Assembly: GCA_026874595.1 (NCBI GenBank)
Contig: CM049316.1
Coordinates: forward strand, 41,185,695-41,249,694
From: Sipunculus nudus
Lineage: Eukaryota; Annelida; Sipuncula; Golfingiida; Sipunculidae
Reading direction: 5' to 3'
Length of the DNA stretch: 64,000 nt
The notes beneath the pieces were generated by a model. The model was given only the letters and a program-made list of their open reading frames with translations, made no database searches and was not told the origin of the DNA. This document shows positions 26,388 to 36,805 of the stretch, piece after piece; position 1 is the first letter of the stretch; the number at the start of each line of letters is the position of its first letter. Made by a program: the position numbers and the translations under genes.

Positions 26388-26780
26388 TGATGCACATTCT
26401 TTCAATCTGTGCAGTAAATGTAAGGAATATGTTTGTTGTGCTACAATTGAGACGTGTTTACCAGAATTTCTAAGTTTCATTAAAAATGTGTGTTGCACAG
26501 CTGATAGGGCTGTCCATGATCAATAAACTAACAAAAAATGTAAAAGTTTCGTAATTGTGTATGCAACAGTTCTGAAGAAATGACGGGGCTGATTTTCTTC
26601 ATTTTTACTTGGTAACAATGTTTTACGTGCAGATGATGCACAATGTTTCTGTTTTTTTGGTTGAGTGTAAATTTGTTTTGTTTTACAGCCAAGTACCCTA
26701 CACAAGTTTGATTTTCCAAGTGCTCAAAACAGGTAACTCGAAGAATATAGGTCACAGTGACTTGATTTTTGTTATGCAGG
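26388..26780 (+). repeat. Dispersed direct repeat, right copy
   Basis: Second copy of the repeat at 21515-22010, in the same orientation. See that entry for the shared marks. Confidence 0.65.
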
Positions 26781-26789
26781 GAGTTTTTC

Positions 26790-28864
26790 CAAGGACCTAC
26801 CTTATTGTTACATGCATACATTTACTCATGTGACTATATATTCACACAACTAAGTATATTTACTTATGAAAGTATAATGTGTCATGTGAACAGATTTGCA
26901 TACGTGAGTATACTCAATACTCCTGGAGTAAACTGACTTGAGTAAAAGTATATTTGCACGACCTCAGGAGGTGGTTCAAAAGTGTATTTGCGCGCACATA
27001 ATTTATTAAGTAAATTGTGAAATTTGAACAGATTTCCTATTCGCATATATAAGCAAACTGACCTTTTGGTCATGATTACATATTCATTTATTTAAACCAG
27101 CTATTCAGTCGCTCTTCTAGATAAAGATCCAAATTCATATTTTGTAGTCAAAATTAAAACAAAACATATTGGTTATAGAGTTAAAATGCACTCTACATGT
27201 TATTTGTATGAAAACCTTTCATTTCTACTAAAGGTAATTTGATCTAGATTTTTAAGACACTTTAAAATATATTTTCATGTAATCGAATAAAAATTAATTA
27301 TTCCAACATAAATGTGCGAATTAAGAATAGCTATATGCATCATGTTAAAACCTAAGGCATATCTAGGCCTAGATATTTTTATTTGGGGTACTTGCTTTCA
27401 AAATTATGATTTTATAGGACATTCTCGTTTGAAAAGTGCATGAATTATTTTTCACCTATAAACATCTTCCTGTTAAAGATTAGGCCCGTTTTAGCATTTG
27501 AGTACATAGGCTTCCAACTCAAAATGTTGGAAATGTTATGTTTTGTGCATAAATGGCACAGAAATATAAATTTCAAGGCAGATGTATAAAAAATATAATA
27601 AAAAAAATGAAAGGATAGGCTGAATCATAACATATGTCCTTTTCTTAATGAAGATATGAAGAAAACGTCCTTCAGACATTTTTCTCACATTTTTCGCACA
27701 CATATTGGTGGATTGGATTGGCCTAGGTTTGGAACCATTTCCATTCAGTGCAAAATTAATAGTCTTTTCATGATAAAAGGCCTGTCAGAGACGTCCTTGT
27801 CAGGATTGACCAATTCCGGGATATCCTTTACGAAAACTTCCGTCCACAATGGAATAGAATAATTCTTGTTTCTGTAGCTATAGTGTCGTCAAAGAGGAAA
27901 TATTCACACGTAAGCTTTGGGTTTTTTGGGCCCTTGTATAACTCTTATACTATATAATAGTGTGTTTAAATGCCAATTTGCATACCTGAACAATAATGAC
28001 ATGTTAACACAATGTATTATAAATATACTTCAAGTAGAATTTTACTCAGAGGCGTAAATTTACTCTATATGCAAATATAATAACATGAGGAAATGTCTGC
28101 CTGTGAATTGGGCTTAAAAAGTTACTAGATCTAATGGTAACGATCTGTGTTCTGTTAACGGGCGAACAGACAGACGACCGGACGGTTCACGGACAAAGGG
28201 TGATCGATATAGCGCAGATAACTTATATTCAGCTGAGCTAAAAATGGTTAAAAGGATCCAACTATGCTCCTGGTTAGTTATGAAAGGTGCCGCTTTTTTT
28301 ATTGTATATGTATAAATACAGCGCGTATACTGATCCCCTTATAAATGCCAAGGCCCAAAGTCCATTGAATGGAATGAATGTACGGACAATCTGCGGGCTA
28401 TATCAGTCCCAGCGTAAGCTGTACGTGACACGCTAACTGGTACACAGTCTTACCAACTTTTCTCACTTGGTATCGGTCGCTCTAGTAATTTTTTATTGAT
28501 TTATTTTCTTTACACAAGAGAAAGACGAATTACCAGGGTCATATGGTATCCCAGCTTGCATTGGTACTGCTTATGATACGAGTCTGAATAAACATTATAC
28601 ACGTGTACCGGTACATGATAATAACTGGGTCAGTTCAAGGTTCGTCTTAATGACGTACTCGGGAATTCCGCAAAATATAAAATTTCCCAGAAGCCATTCC
28701 TCAGCTGACTGTACATGTCGATTGAGTTTTGTCAAAGTATAACCAACAAGCTTACAGAAGATATCTATTTATTTACACAAAACCTGCCGCGGTACCAAGA
28801 ACTGATCATTACAAATGTAATCGATTGCTTCGTCGCTGGCCTGTGGAAGCAGGCATTCTTTTAA
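26790..28864. other. No gene recognised
   Basis: Mostly AT-rich, with short frames (a 68-aa plus frame at 27656-27862 has no known motif). At 28130-28220 there is a fragment of the dispersed 'gatctgtgttctgttaacggg' family, ending in the 'ttcagctgagcta' motif that is also seen at 38828. Confidence 0.4.
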
Positions 28865-29101
28865 ATGAGTCTGGGAAATCGTATATTCAGACCTTTTGGT
28901 TTCCCCGAAAATATCACATCGCTGGGAGACAACACGTCAACACTGACAACAGATCTGTGGAAGATTCGCCAACAAACAGTCCAACAGTCACAGAACATAT
29001 CAGAGACATGGCAGAGGGAAGGAAGTACGCAAACGGTAGGTCTGTTTGACGGCTACCTGTACGGTGAGCCATTCCACGATCCTTTCCGAACCTTGTATTG
29101 A
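28865..29101 (+). CDS. Hypothetical small ORF or exon
   Basis: A 78-aa frame starts at an ATG just after an in-frame stop. The composition is protein-like (an acid/amide-rich middle, QQTVQQSQNISETWQ, and a C-terminal LFDGYLYGEPFHDPF). A good donor-like site (ACG^GTAGGT at 29035/29036) interrupts it, so it may be a 57-codon exon spliced onward rather than an intact 78-aa protein. If so the intron is phase 0. That does not match the phase-1 exon at 40268 directly, so at least one more exon would be needed to link them. I do not recognise a family, and no signal peptide or membrane segment is evident. Confidence 0.3.
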   Translation: MSLGNRIFRPFGFPENITSLGDNTSTLTTDLWKIRQQTVQQSQNISETWQREGSTQTVGLFDGYLYGEPFHDPFRTLY

Positions 29102-29629
29102 AGATTAGTACTGAAGTATTGCTTTTTAATTGAACGACGTTAAAACGGGACTTTTAACCAAAACAAGTCGCCCATTGGCCATAACGCTCAGCTGAATTCG
29201 ACACATTATTCAAGGCCACTGCACATTTATATTTAGGTCGTAAGTGACCTTTTTAGACTTTGCAAGAAGAATTTACCAGAACATTTCTGTATATTAAAAA
29301 GTTTAACATAGTAGTTCTGATGGTTATACCATTTGTGCTGAGCATAAGGCTGATTCCATTGTAGGCTGTCATTCTCAAAAAGAGCCTCATGGGTCTTACA
29401 TTCACCCTGTACAGGACTGTGCATGACAATAGGTAAACATGGAGAAAAATACAGAGAAACTGCAGAATTGCTTCAGTTTGCTGAAGTCCAAGATAACGAG
29501 TGCAACCTACCGCTAAAATGTGCATACCATTCAGATGAAGTGGGAAACCAAAAAGTCTGGTGCTCAAGGCCCCGGCAATTCCTCTGGTATTTGGAAGCAG
29601 AGAAAAATGTTTTACATGATATATATAAA

Positions 29630-30037
29630 AGGCCATCGCATTAAATTGGTAAAAATGTTAGCAAGCGAGTCTGAGGATATTTGGAAAAATATAGCATACT
29701 TCCATTATTTTAGGCTAGGAAACGGATTAAGTATTTTTTTGAGTGATATACATCTTGACACCTTAAAAGGGGGTTCACACATACCTTCAGATTTTTACAA
29801 ATATATTTTAATCAATTTTCTAAATTTGAACAGTGAATTTAAGTCAGTCTCAAAGTCAAGTATTTTATGGAATAATAAAATTACTCATTGTGCAGGCAAA
29901 GCAATCTACTTTGAAAACTGGATAGAAAAAGGTATATTTTATGTAAACGACATGTTAATGAACAGCAATGTGCGATCATATGAAAGTAGAAGTATAACGT
30001 GGTGTGTGTACAGCGGTAAAAAAAACTTTCAAAGAGT
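29630..30037 (+). pseudogene. LINE ORF2 C-terminal remnant, left part
   Basis: An open frame reads DIWKNIAYF, SSILWNNKITHCAGKAI and WIEKGIFYVNDML. This is the post-reverse-transcriptase region of L1/Tx1-like non-LTR retrotransposon ORF2 proteins, which characteristically have an ILWNNK...K.I....W...GI..I.DL pattern. The 5' portion (endonuclease, reverse transcriptase) is missing. The 5' boundary is uncertain. The sequence is cut at 30037 by the LTR element and continues at 36163. Confidence 0.65.
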
Positions 30038-30346
30038 TGTTACGGAACCTTATATACACAGATCACGTATGCGTGATGAACACAAATCCTGCAATGGAGA
30101 TAAAAAAAATCAGATTCTGTAACACTAGGCAGCGGGAAATGTCTAGGGGAATGAATAAAGAAGTCAGTGGTTTTTTTGTTAACAAATAACCATAATTTAT
30201 TCCTAAAACAACCCTAACAATACAATACACTAAATCAATACAAGTATACAGTGAAACAAGTCAATAAAATCACACAGAAAAATAATGGTACAATACCTGA
30301 ATACCAACAGTGTCACCAAAATAAGTCCTTTGAATGTAAGCTCGGA
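30038..30346 (-). repeat. 3' LTR, truncated (lacks most of U3)
   Basis: Matches the right LTR from its TGTTAC end for about 309 bp with roughly a dozen differences and a 12-bp gap near 30254. The match stops near 30346. About 430 bp of the LTR, the part corresponding to U3 with the TATA box, is absent, and so is a clear polypurine tract. The minus-strand AATAAA at about 30192 could serve as the polyadenylation signal. Confidence 0.85.
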
Positions 30347-30441
30347 AAACTTTCTTTTTGCGATCACAATCACTAAAATTTTACAACATCTCAAAAATCA
30401 TCTTATCTACAATATCACATAAACATCCTGTTTACAACATT

Positions 30442-31205
30442 TTATAAACATCTCGATAAGCAATCAGCAAGTACATTTTCTTTCCCTTTAATGTGTATGA
30501 TATCAAGATTGTAATCCTGTAAGAACAAAATCCATCTTAACAATCTTTGATTTTTACACTACAACTTGTTCATGAACGTGAGGGGATTGTGATCACTGAA
30601 GACAATGATAGGCCTGACTGATGAAGTAACCTAAACTTCAAACTGTTTCAACGCCAAAATCAAAGCCAAACATTCTTTTTCAATAGTGGAGTAGTTTTTC
30701 TGGTTTGCATTAAACTTTCTTGAGAAATAACAAATTGGATGATCTATGCCAATCATTGCCTTCTTGTAACAACACAGCACCAGCAGCAGTATCACTAGCA
30801 TCTACAGCTAACTTAAAAGGTACTGAAAAGTCTGGAGCTGCTAAAACTGGTGAACTTTGCAGAATTGCTTTCAAATTCTGAAATGCATTTTCACACTGAA
30901 CATTCCATACAAACTTTTGTTTCTTCTTTAACAAATTAGTCAAAGGTTCAGCTACAGCAGGAAAATTTGGACAAAACTTCCTGTTGTACCCAACCATACC
31001 AAGAAAAAGCATTATTTGCTTTTTGTTTTCTGGTCTAGGAAATGCAGAAATAGCACTTATCTTAGCATCAACAGGTTTTACCTGACCCTGCCCTACAATA
31101 TGACCCGAAAATGTTCCTTGTGCATGACAAATCTCAGATTTCACTAAGTTGACGGTCAGACGTGCTTCACTGAGTCTTTCGAAGAGGTCGCGAAGAATTT
31201 GCAGA
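30442..31205 (-). pseudogene. RNase H region of the LTR element
   Basis: The minus frame from 31144 reads the reverse-transcriptase thumb (SEICHAQ, FLGMVGYNRKFCPNF) and the start of RNase H (LAVDASDTAAGAVLLQE). A frame change near 30750 leads to YFSRKFNANQKNYSTIEKE, SDHNPLTFMNK and ADCLSR, with a premature TAG after MNKL near 30573 and the pol stop at 30442-30444. Three RNase H acidic positions (VDAS, IEKE, SDHN) are visible. Confidence 0.85.
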
Positions 31206-31720
31206 TGTTTGTGTCGCTGTACACGATAAGGTCATCAATATATGCGTCGCAGCCCTGAATGCCCTTGACAACCATATGAATGAGGCGCTGGAACGTGGCT
31301 GGCGAGTTGTTCATGCCAAACGGCATAACTTTATACTGGTAGAGTTCTTGCCGCGTCACAAATGCGGACACTTCTTTCGCTCGTTCTGTCAGCGGAACTT
31401 GCCAGAATCCTTTTAGCAAGTCAAACTTGGAGACATATCTGGAGCTACCGACTCTATCAATACAATCATAGATCCTCGGAAAGGGGAAGGTGTCAGTCTT
31501 GGTGACAGAGTTCAGTTTTCGATAATCTGTGCACATACGGTAACTTCCATCAGGTTTTGGCACAAGAACACATGGTGAACTCCAGTTACTGTTACTAGGT
31601 TCAATGAAATCATTGTCCAGCAAATATTGAATCTCATCCTGTAGATACTTTTGCTTTTCTGGATTCAGTCTATATGGATGTTGCTTGACTGCGCTTGCCT
31701 CATCAACATCGAAGTCATGG
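31156..31720 (-). pseudogene. Reverse transcriptase domain
   Basis: Minus-strand frame with RT landmarks in order: FIEPSNSNWSSPCVLVPK, YRMCTDYRKLN, FDLLKGFWQVPL (motif A Asp), MPFGMNNSPATFQ (motif B) and AYIDDLIVYSD (motif C, the YIDD catalytic pair). Just after the YIDD motif the frame is lost near 31205 by a small deletion. The sequence then resumes in the next frame as the RNase H segment. The RT core is otherwise intact and gypsy-like. Confidence 0.93.
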
Positions 31721-31974
31721 CATAACATGTTAGTTCGCGTTGGAATGTCACTAAACAAATGTTCATTATTCCGCATCAGGTGTTGTTGTTGTGCGGCAAG
31801 GTGTGACAGTTTGGTATCCAGGTTCTTAAGCACGTTTGAGTTTTTTAATGGTACTGCACCACACTGAATGTTTACATTACACTTACAATAAGTATCTACT
31901 TTAACTGGGTCAGGGTCAGTGTTTACACAATTTACAGCAGTAACAGTTTCTACAACATCTGATGTGCCATTTCT

Positions 31975-33000
31975 ATCATAATATGGTTTCAACATGTTAA
32001 CATGGCACAGGTGTTTCTTCTTACGTCTATCTGGTGTCAACAGTATGTAATTTAAATCACTGACTTTCTTGTCAACAATGTAAGGACCAAAATACCTAGC
32101 TTGCAGAGGTCTGCCAGGGAAGAGAAGTAAGGCAAGGACCTTTTCACCAGGCTCAAACGTCCTACTTACAGTGTGCTTGTCATACTTTGTTTTCATGTTT
32201 AAGATTTGACTTTGCAATCTCACAAGCATTGTGTAGTTTAGTGCAAAAGTCTGAGACATACTGCAGTAAACCCAAGAGAATCAGCATTTTCACACAAGAG
32301 TTTTTCTTTAAGCAGTTTCAATGGTCCGCGGATGGAGTGTCCAAAAACTAGTTCAAAGGGACTGAAACCCAAGGACTCTTGAAAGGATTCTCTGACTTGC
32401 TGGAATAAGCCAGACATAAAATTAGACCCTTGGTCAGACTGGACGGATTTCGGTAATCCAAAAGTTGTGAAAAACTTGGTCAGAGCTTTGACAACACTTT
32501 TGGCATTAATTTTTCGCAATGGTATTGCCTCAGGGAACCTGGTAGATGCGCACATAATTGTCAGCAAGTACTCATGTCCAGATTTTGTATTGGGCAGTGG
32601 TCCAACACAATCAACAAAAATCCTACTGAATGGTTCCACGAAAGCAGGAATAGGCCTAAGTGGGACCTTAGGAGGATTCTGATTGGACTTGCCTACCATC
32701 TGGCATGTATGGCATGATTTACAATATTGTACAACATCTTTCCTGAGGTTAGGCCAATAGAAGTGTGTACTACATTCTGATAAGTTTTATTTATACCTAA
32801 ATGGCCAGACAAAGGAGCCTCATGTGCCATGTTTAGAATTTCACTGGGAAAGCTTTGGGGCATTACTATTTGATTTTTGATGGCCCACTCATTATCAGCG
32901 CATACATCAGGTGGTCGCCATGTACGCATAAGCACTCCATTTTTTACATAGAAGCAAACTGGGTTCTGTGACAGCTCATCTTTAGAAACTGCCCTGGGAA
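31975..33000 (-). pseudogene. Integrase, upstream of RT, with core deletion
   Basis: From right to left: the zinc-binding part (AHEAPLSGH, then after a frame change near 32775 CKSCHTC), then the catalytic core with FVDCVGPLP (first Asp) and VQSDQGSNF (second Asp). FQQV is joined directly to RESFQESLGFSPFELVFG near 32400. The stretch that normally lies between, with the third catalytic residue (Glu in the H.E.nG..ER motif), is missing as an in-frame deletion of the order of 140 bp. Frame changes near 32272 and 32205 precede the C-terminal part (ARYFGPYIV, LCHVNMLKPYY). The integrase cannot be active. Confidence 0.88.
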
Positions 33001-33249
33001 ACAAACATGAAATATCAGGGTCCTCATGCTGTTCCGCGATAAGTTCTGACCTTGAGAATGCTGCATCCTGTACGGGCGAGTCGTTAGACGAGTCACTAGT
33101 GACTCCCAGACTGTTATTATCTGGACCATTATCCTCATGTGTGTTTTGCTTGGCCAAAGATCTAGTTACAGCACATGAAGGATACAAACCAGGAATTTCC
33201 TGACTTTCCGGATCATTGTCCTGATCAAGTGACGGCTTTACTGTCACTA

Positions 33250-33511
33250 TTGGTACAGGCTGTACTTTATTACCTGCAACATCATTGCCTAGTAGCAACT
33301 GAATTCCCCTAAAGAGTAAAGTAGTTCTTATGCCCACAGTAATATTCCCAGAAATCATGTCTGACTTTAAATGGATACTGTGAAGCGGAACTGAAGTGTG
33401 CCTGTCTGAAAACACACCATTAACCAATGCATGTGCACCAGTAAAGGACCTATTAGAAAATGGCAAAGTGGTTGCTAACATGAGAGTCTGGCCTGAACCA
33501 GTGTCCCTCAA
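33250..33511 (-). pseudogene. Retropepsin-type protease
   Basis: The minus frame begins just before RDTGSGQTLM, the catalytic DTG of an aspartic protease. About 60 residues later comes FRGIQLLLGNDVAGNKV, the hydrophobic-hydrophobic-G-N/D motif of retroelement proteases. A stop precedes it, so fusion to gag is broken. It lies 5' of integrase, as expected. Confidence 0.8.
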
Positions 33512-33539
33512 AATTCTAATAGGGGTAAAATCTGAAAAA

Positions 33540-33910
33540 AATCACTCGAAAGTGATACAAAACCATCATGTATGAATGGCTTAAATAACTCAGAGTCAGG
33601 AGGGGAATCTACTACCTCAACCTCATCAAACAAAGAACTGACATTGAAGGTGTCAGTCATAAACTCTGTGTCAGAGTCATCTAAGGAATCTACATCCTTT
33701 TTATCATCATCAAACTCCTCATGGAAGTCAACAGAGGAATTTTCCTCAGCAGAAACAAACTTTTGTTTGTCATAAGAGGACCTGGCCTGATTTGAAATAC
33801 TCTCGCAAGAGTCATAAAAGGACTTAGCCTCATTTAGAGAATACTCCTCGCAGGAGTCTTGAAAGGACCTAGCCTTATTTAATTCCTCGCAGGAATCAAC
33901 TGAGGTTTTT
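33540..33910 (-). repeat. Acidic Ser-rich linker with short iterations
   Basis: Between gag and protease, repeated 'ctcgcaagagtcataaaaggac'-like phrases (33804, 33846 and 33885) encode acidic Ser-rich text on the minus strand. It gives a spurious plus frame at 33572-33775. Confidence 0.55.
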
Positions 33911-34039
33911 TACCCCGCAATCTACGGATTCTTCTTTGGATTTAGACGGCACTTGGGCCTCCGTAGCATCAAACTCTCTATTAGAGTCAACAAAGGAGTT
34001 GTACCCCTTATTCACATGAAAAGAGCCTGGCTCTTGTGC

Positions 34040-35240
34040 TATGCTATGCATAGATTTTGAAACAAAACAAGAAGGTTTGCTATTTGGTTTATTCGCAAGT
34101 TTCCAACAGTCAGATATTAGATGACCTTCCTTCTTGATGTAAATACAGATTTCCTTTGAAAATGAGTAGTCTTTGTTGGACTTAGACACAGTTGACGTGG
34201 ACTGAGGTGTAGCTATGGGCTTTGCTGAACTATCAGGACTAATAGTACTGGGAGACTGCGCTGTAAACTTCTTTTAACCATACTGTTTTACATTCTTATT
34301 TGTGAATGACTGGTTTGATTTGCTTGTAAAGTACACTTTGTGTGTCAATGAATAATCATCAGCTAATTTAGCAGCAATGTCAAGTGTTTCAGGACTTTTC
34401 TCACCGAGTTTAAAAGTTTAAACATCTGCGTTAATGCAGCGCTTAAATCTTCAAGCAAAATCAACTGGCGCAAATTGTCATAATCTTTCATTACATTTTT
34501 AGAACTACACCAGCGTTCAAACAACTGCTCTTTTGTCCTAGCATATTCTACGTAGGTCTGTTCTTTGCGCTTTTCCCAATTTCTGAATTTCTGGCGGTAA
34601 GCCTCTGGAACTAGCTCATAACCTTTAAGGATTAACCGTTTTACCAGGTCATAGTCAGCAGCAGCTTCTACTGAAAGCTCTGTATAAATTTCTCTGGCCT
34701 TGCCAGTCAAAACACTCTGTAACAACATAGTCCGATTTTCCTTAGGCCATTTTAAATTTTCAGCTACCTTCTCAAAGTGTAAGAAATATTTATCAACCTC
34801 TTTTTCTTGAAAGGTGGGACAAGTCTAATGTGTTTAGTAACATCAAAACTGTGAGTTGGGGCAGCACGTAGACTATGTTCTAGTTTAAGTCTTTCTAACT
34901 CCAGTCGTTTCAACTCAATTTCTTTTTCTTTTTCTAGTCTTTCTCTTTCTAACTGTTCTTCCCTCTCTTTTAATGCTAGCTCATGTTGCATTTTCAACTT
35001 TTTAAATTCTAGTTGCATAGCAAGGGTATCATTTTTTTATGTTTCAACTTCAGTCTTTTCAATTAAACCTTTGCCAATAAGATCTTGCATGATTTTAGCA
35101 ATGATATCAGGCTTTCTCAAAGTTTTTTTCACACTTAGTCCTGAGTGTTGTCCCAAGCGCAACAACTGGTCTTTTGACAACTGTTCAAGTTGATCAGGGT
35201 CCGGATCGTCAACAAATGTCTCAGGTTTGAAATCTGCCAT
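34040..35240 (-). pseudogene. Gag with SCAN-like domain and damaged zinc knuckle
   Basis: The gag start at 35240 (MADFKPETF) runs to a stop at 35037. Then follows a Glu/Lys/Leu-rich coiled coil (35018-34870), a frame change near 34815, and a capsid-like part with GKAREIYTELS, YELVPEAYRQKFR and DNLRQLILLEDL (34700-34420). This layout resembles the SCAN domain and the Gmr1-like gag from which SCAN is thought to derive. Near 34150-34100 a CCHC knuckle has correct spacing, but its second Cys is Ile (CIYIKKEGHLISDC). Several stops and shifts break the gene. Confidence 0.75.
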
Positions 35241-35383
35241 GTTAAGATGTTAAAACAATAACAAAAAACCACTGAGATAAATCCTGTAAACAATGTACTG
35301 TAAACAATATGTAATCTTGTAAACAAGGTATGATAAAACAATGTGTCCAGGTCAAGGCCTAATAAATTTGAAAACTATTAAGC

Positions 35384-35399
35384 CTCCCGGATGAGCCCC
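35384..35399 (-). promoter_or_regulatory. Primer-binding site, tRNA-Pro-like
   Basis: The minus strand reads AGGGGCTCATCCGGGA 8 nt inside the 5' LTR. It differs at few positions from the classic tRNA-Pro primer site (TGGGGGCTCGTCCGGGAT). Confidence 0.7.
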
Positions 35400-35407
35400 T
35401 AATTTTA

Positions 35408-36162
35408 TGTTACGGAACCTAATATAAACAGATCACGTATGCGTGATGAACACAAATCCCGCAATGGAGAAAAAAATCATATTCTGTAACACTAGGCAGC
35501 GGGAAATGTCTAGGGGAATGAATAAAGAAGTCAGTGGTTTTTTGTTAACAAATAACTTTAATATCCTAAAACAACCTTAACAATACAATACACTAAATCA
35601 ATACAATTATACAGTGAAACAGCGGTATAGCAACAAGTCAATACAATCACACAGAAAGATAATGGTACAATACCTGAATACCAACAGTGTCACCAAAATA
35701 AGTCCTTTGAATGTAAGCTCTCGGAGAATGACAGTCCAGTGGAAAGTTCTTGCAACAACACAGAAAGTAAACTGAAGTCCAAATGTATAAAATGAAAAAT
35801 CTATAATTGCCGCATTCGTCGGATAAGGTCTTAGAATCTGACACGCATTTCTGCGTCCGCTGGTATTTGCTCTGCTGTCTGCCTGCTGGTTCTAAAAAAC
35901 AGCCCTTTATATACCTTCACACCCTAAGCCGGGAACCTTCTACTTCTCGAACAGTCTACAAAGAACCCTACTCCACAGTAAACACGCTTTTCAGGAATTC
36001 TCTAGAAAGACATAGCCGTGTGTCTACACATACCAGGCTCATCACGTGACCCGCGACCAGGCGTGAAAACTCAAGCCCCACATGACAACGAGAGTTCAAC
36101 CAGTACGGAATGTAACAACAACACGAGTTACGCCCGTGTCACACAATAGAGCACCTGTAACA
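35408..36162 (-). repeat. 5' LTR, full length (755 bp)
   Basis: Begins TGTTAC and ends GTAACA (perfect 6-bp inverted ends). Its left 310 bp match the partial LTR at 30038. In element orientation the TATA-box-bearing U3 lies at the right. Confidence 0.92.
35905..35913 (-). promoter_or_regulatory. LTR TATA box
   Basis: TATATAAAG on the minus strand within the U3 part of the 5' LTR. Transcription would start roughly 25-30 bp further left. Confidence 0.6.
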
Positions 36163-36805
36163 GGGTACTGTAGAAATTAGTGAACAGAAAAAAAATCCTT
36201 CTAAATAATGTTAATATAGAAAAATATGACACAAAGCAACTCGTGGCATAGTAACTGAAAAGGTATGCGTAGAAGAAATATACCCTGCAAAATTTCGGAC
36301 TAGAAAACATCCTGCTTGTCAGTTCTCAAGAGAACACTGGAAGATTATTTATAGATTTACAAATGAAATAAGATTGAAAATGATGCAGTGGAAAATATTA
36401 CATAATATTTGGCCTACAAGAATATTGTTACTCAAAATTGGTTAATATGACACTAATAAGTGTCCTGTATGTGGAGAAAAGGAATATGTAGAACATTTTT
36501 TTTTCTGGAAATGTAGAGAGCTAAGACAGTTCTGAAACAGAGTTGGAAACATTATTCAGAATAGAGTAGGAGATAACATCAAATTGACTGAGGAACAAGT
36601 GGTTCTAGGATATGCGTCAGGATTTTCGAAACAAAAGCTATCTCAGATAAATGAAACTATTCTTATTGCGAAGCTATGTATAAGCAAAACAAAATACGGA
36701 AAACAAACAAATTAAAGTGTATTGTACGAATCTAAAAGCATATTGCGTTGCATGTTGTGAAATTAAAAGTATTTGATGACTTGTATATGATAAAAAAAAC
36801 ACACA
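36163..36805 (+). pseudogene. LINE ORF2 C-terminal remnant, right part
   Basis: Continues the LINE after the LTR insertion in a single frame: EEIYPAKF, WKIIYRFTNEIRLKMMQWKI, LHNIWPTRILL, then the terminal Cys-rich motif CPVCGEKEYVEHFF..KC (CxxC...H...C) and ILIAKLCISKTKYGK. Stops at several points (for example after KIG and after ELRQF) mark decay. The A-rich stretch at 36788-36810 is the likely 3' end. This Cys/His motif is typical of L1/Tx1-like ORF2 ends. Confidence 0.75.

Larger units (their letters stand above)
30038..36162 (-). mobile_element. Gmr1-like Ty3/gypsy LTR retrotransposon (defective)
   Basis: A 6.1-kb element on the minus strand bounded by TGTTAC at 30038 and GTAACA at 36162. 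Order from its 5' end (right) is: LTR, tRNA-Pro-like primer site, gag, protease, integrase, reverse transcriptase, RNase H, partial LTR. Ordinary Ty3/gypsy elements have integrase last. Integrase before reverse transcriptase, with gypsy-type sequences, is the signature of the Gmr1 group described from deuterostomes by Goodwin and Poulter. Many frame breaks, an integrase deletion and loss of most of the 3' LTR U3 make it inactive. It sits inside a plus-strand LINE remnant. No clean target duplication is visible (left gagt, right gggt at best). Confidence 0.9.

Noticed and set aside
29520-30122. A single 200-aa gene
   Set aside because: The frame is LINE ORF2 text that runs into the LTR at 30038, so the last part is LTR sequence. 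It is not one protein.
33572-33775. A 67-aa Ser-rich plus-strand protein
   Set aside because: It is antisense to the acidic linker of the LTR element and reflects repeated codons.
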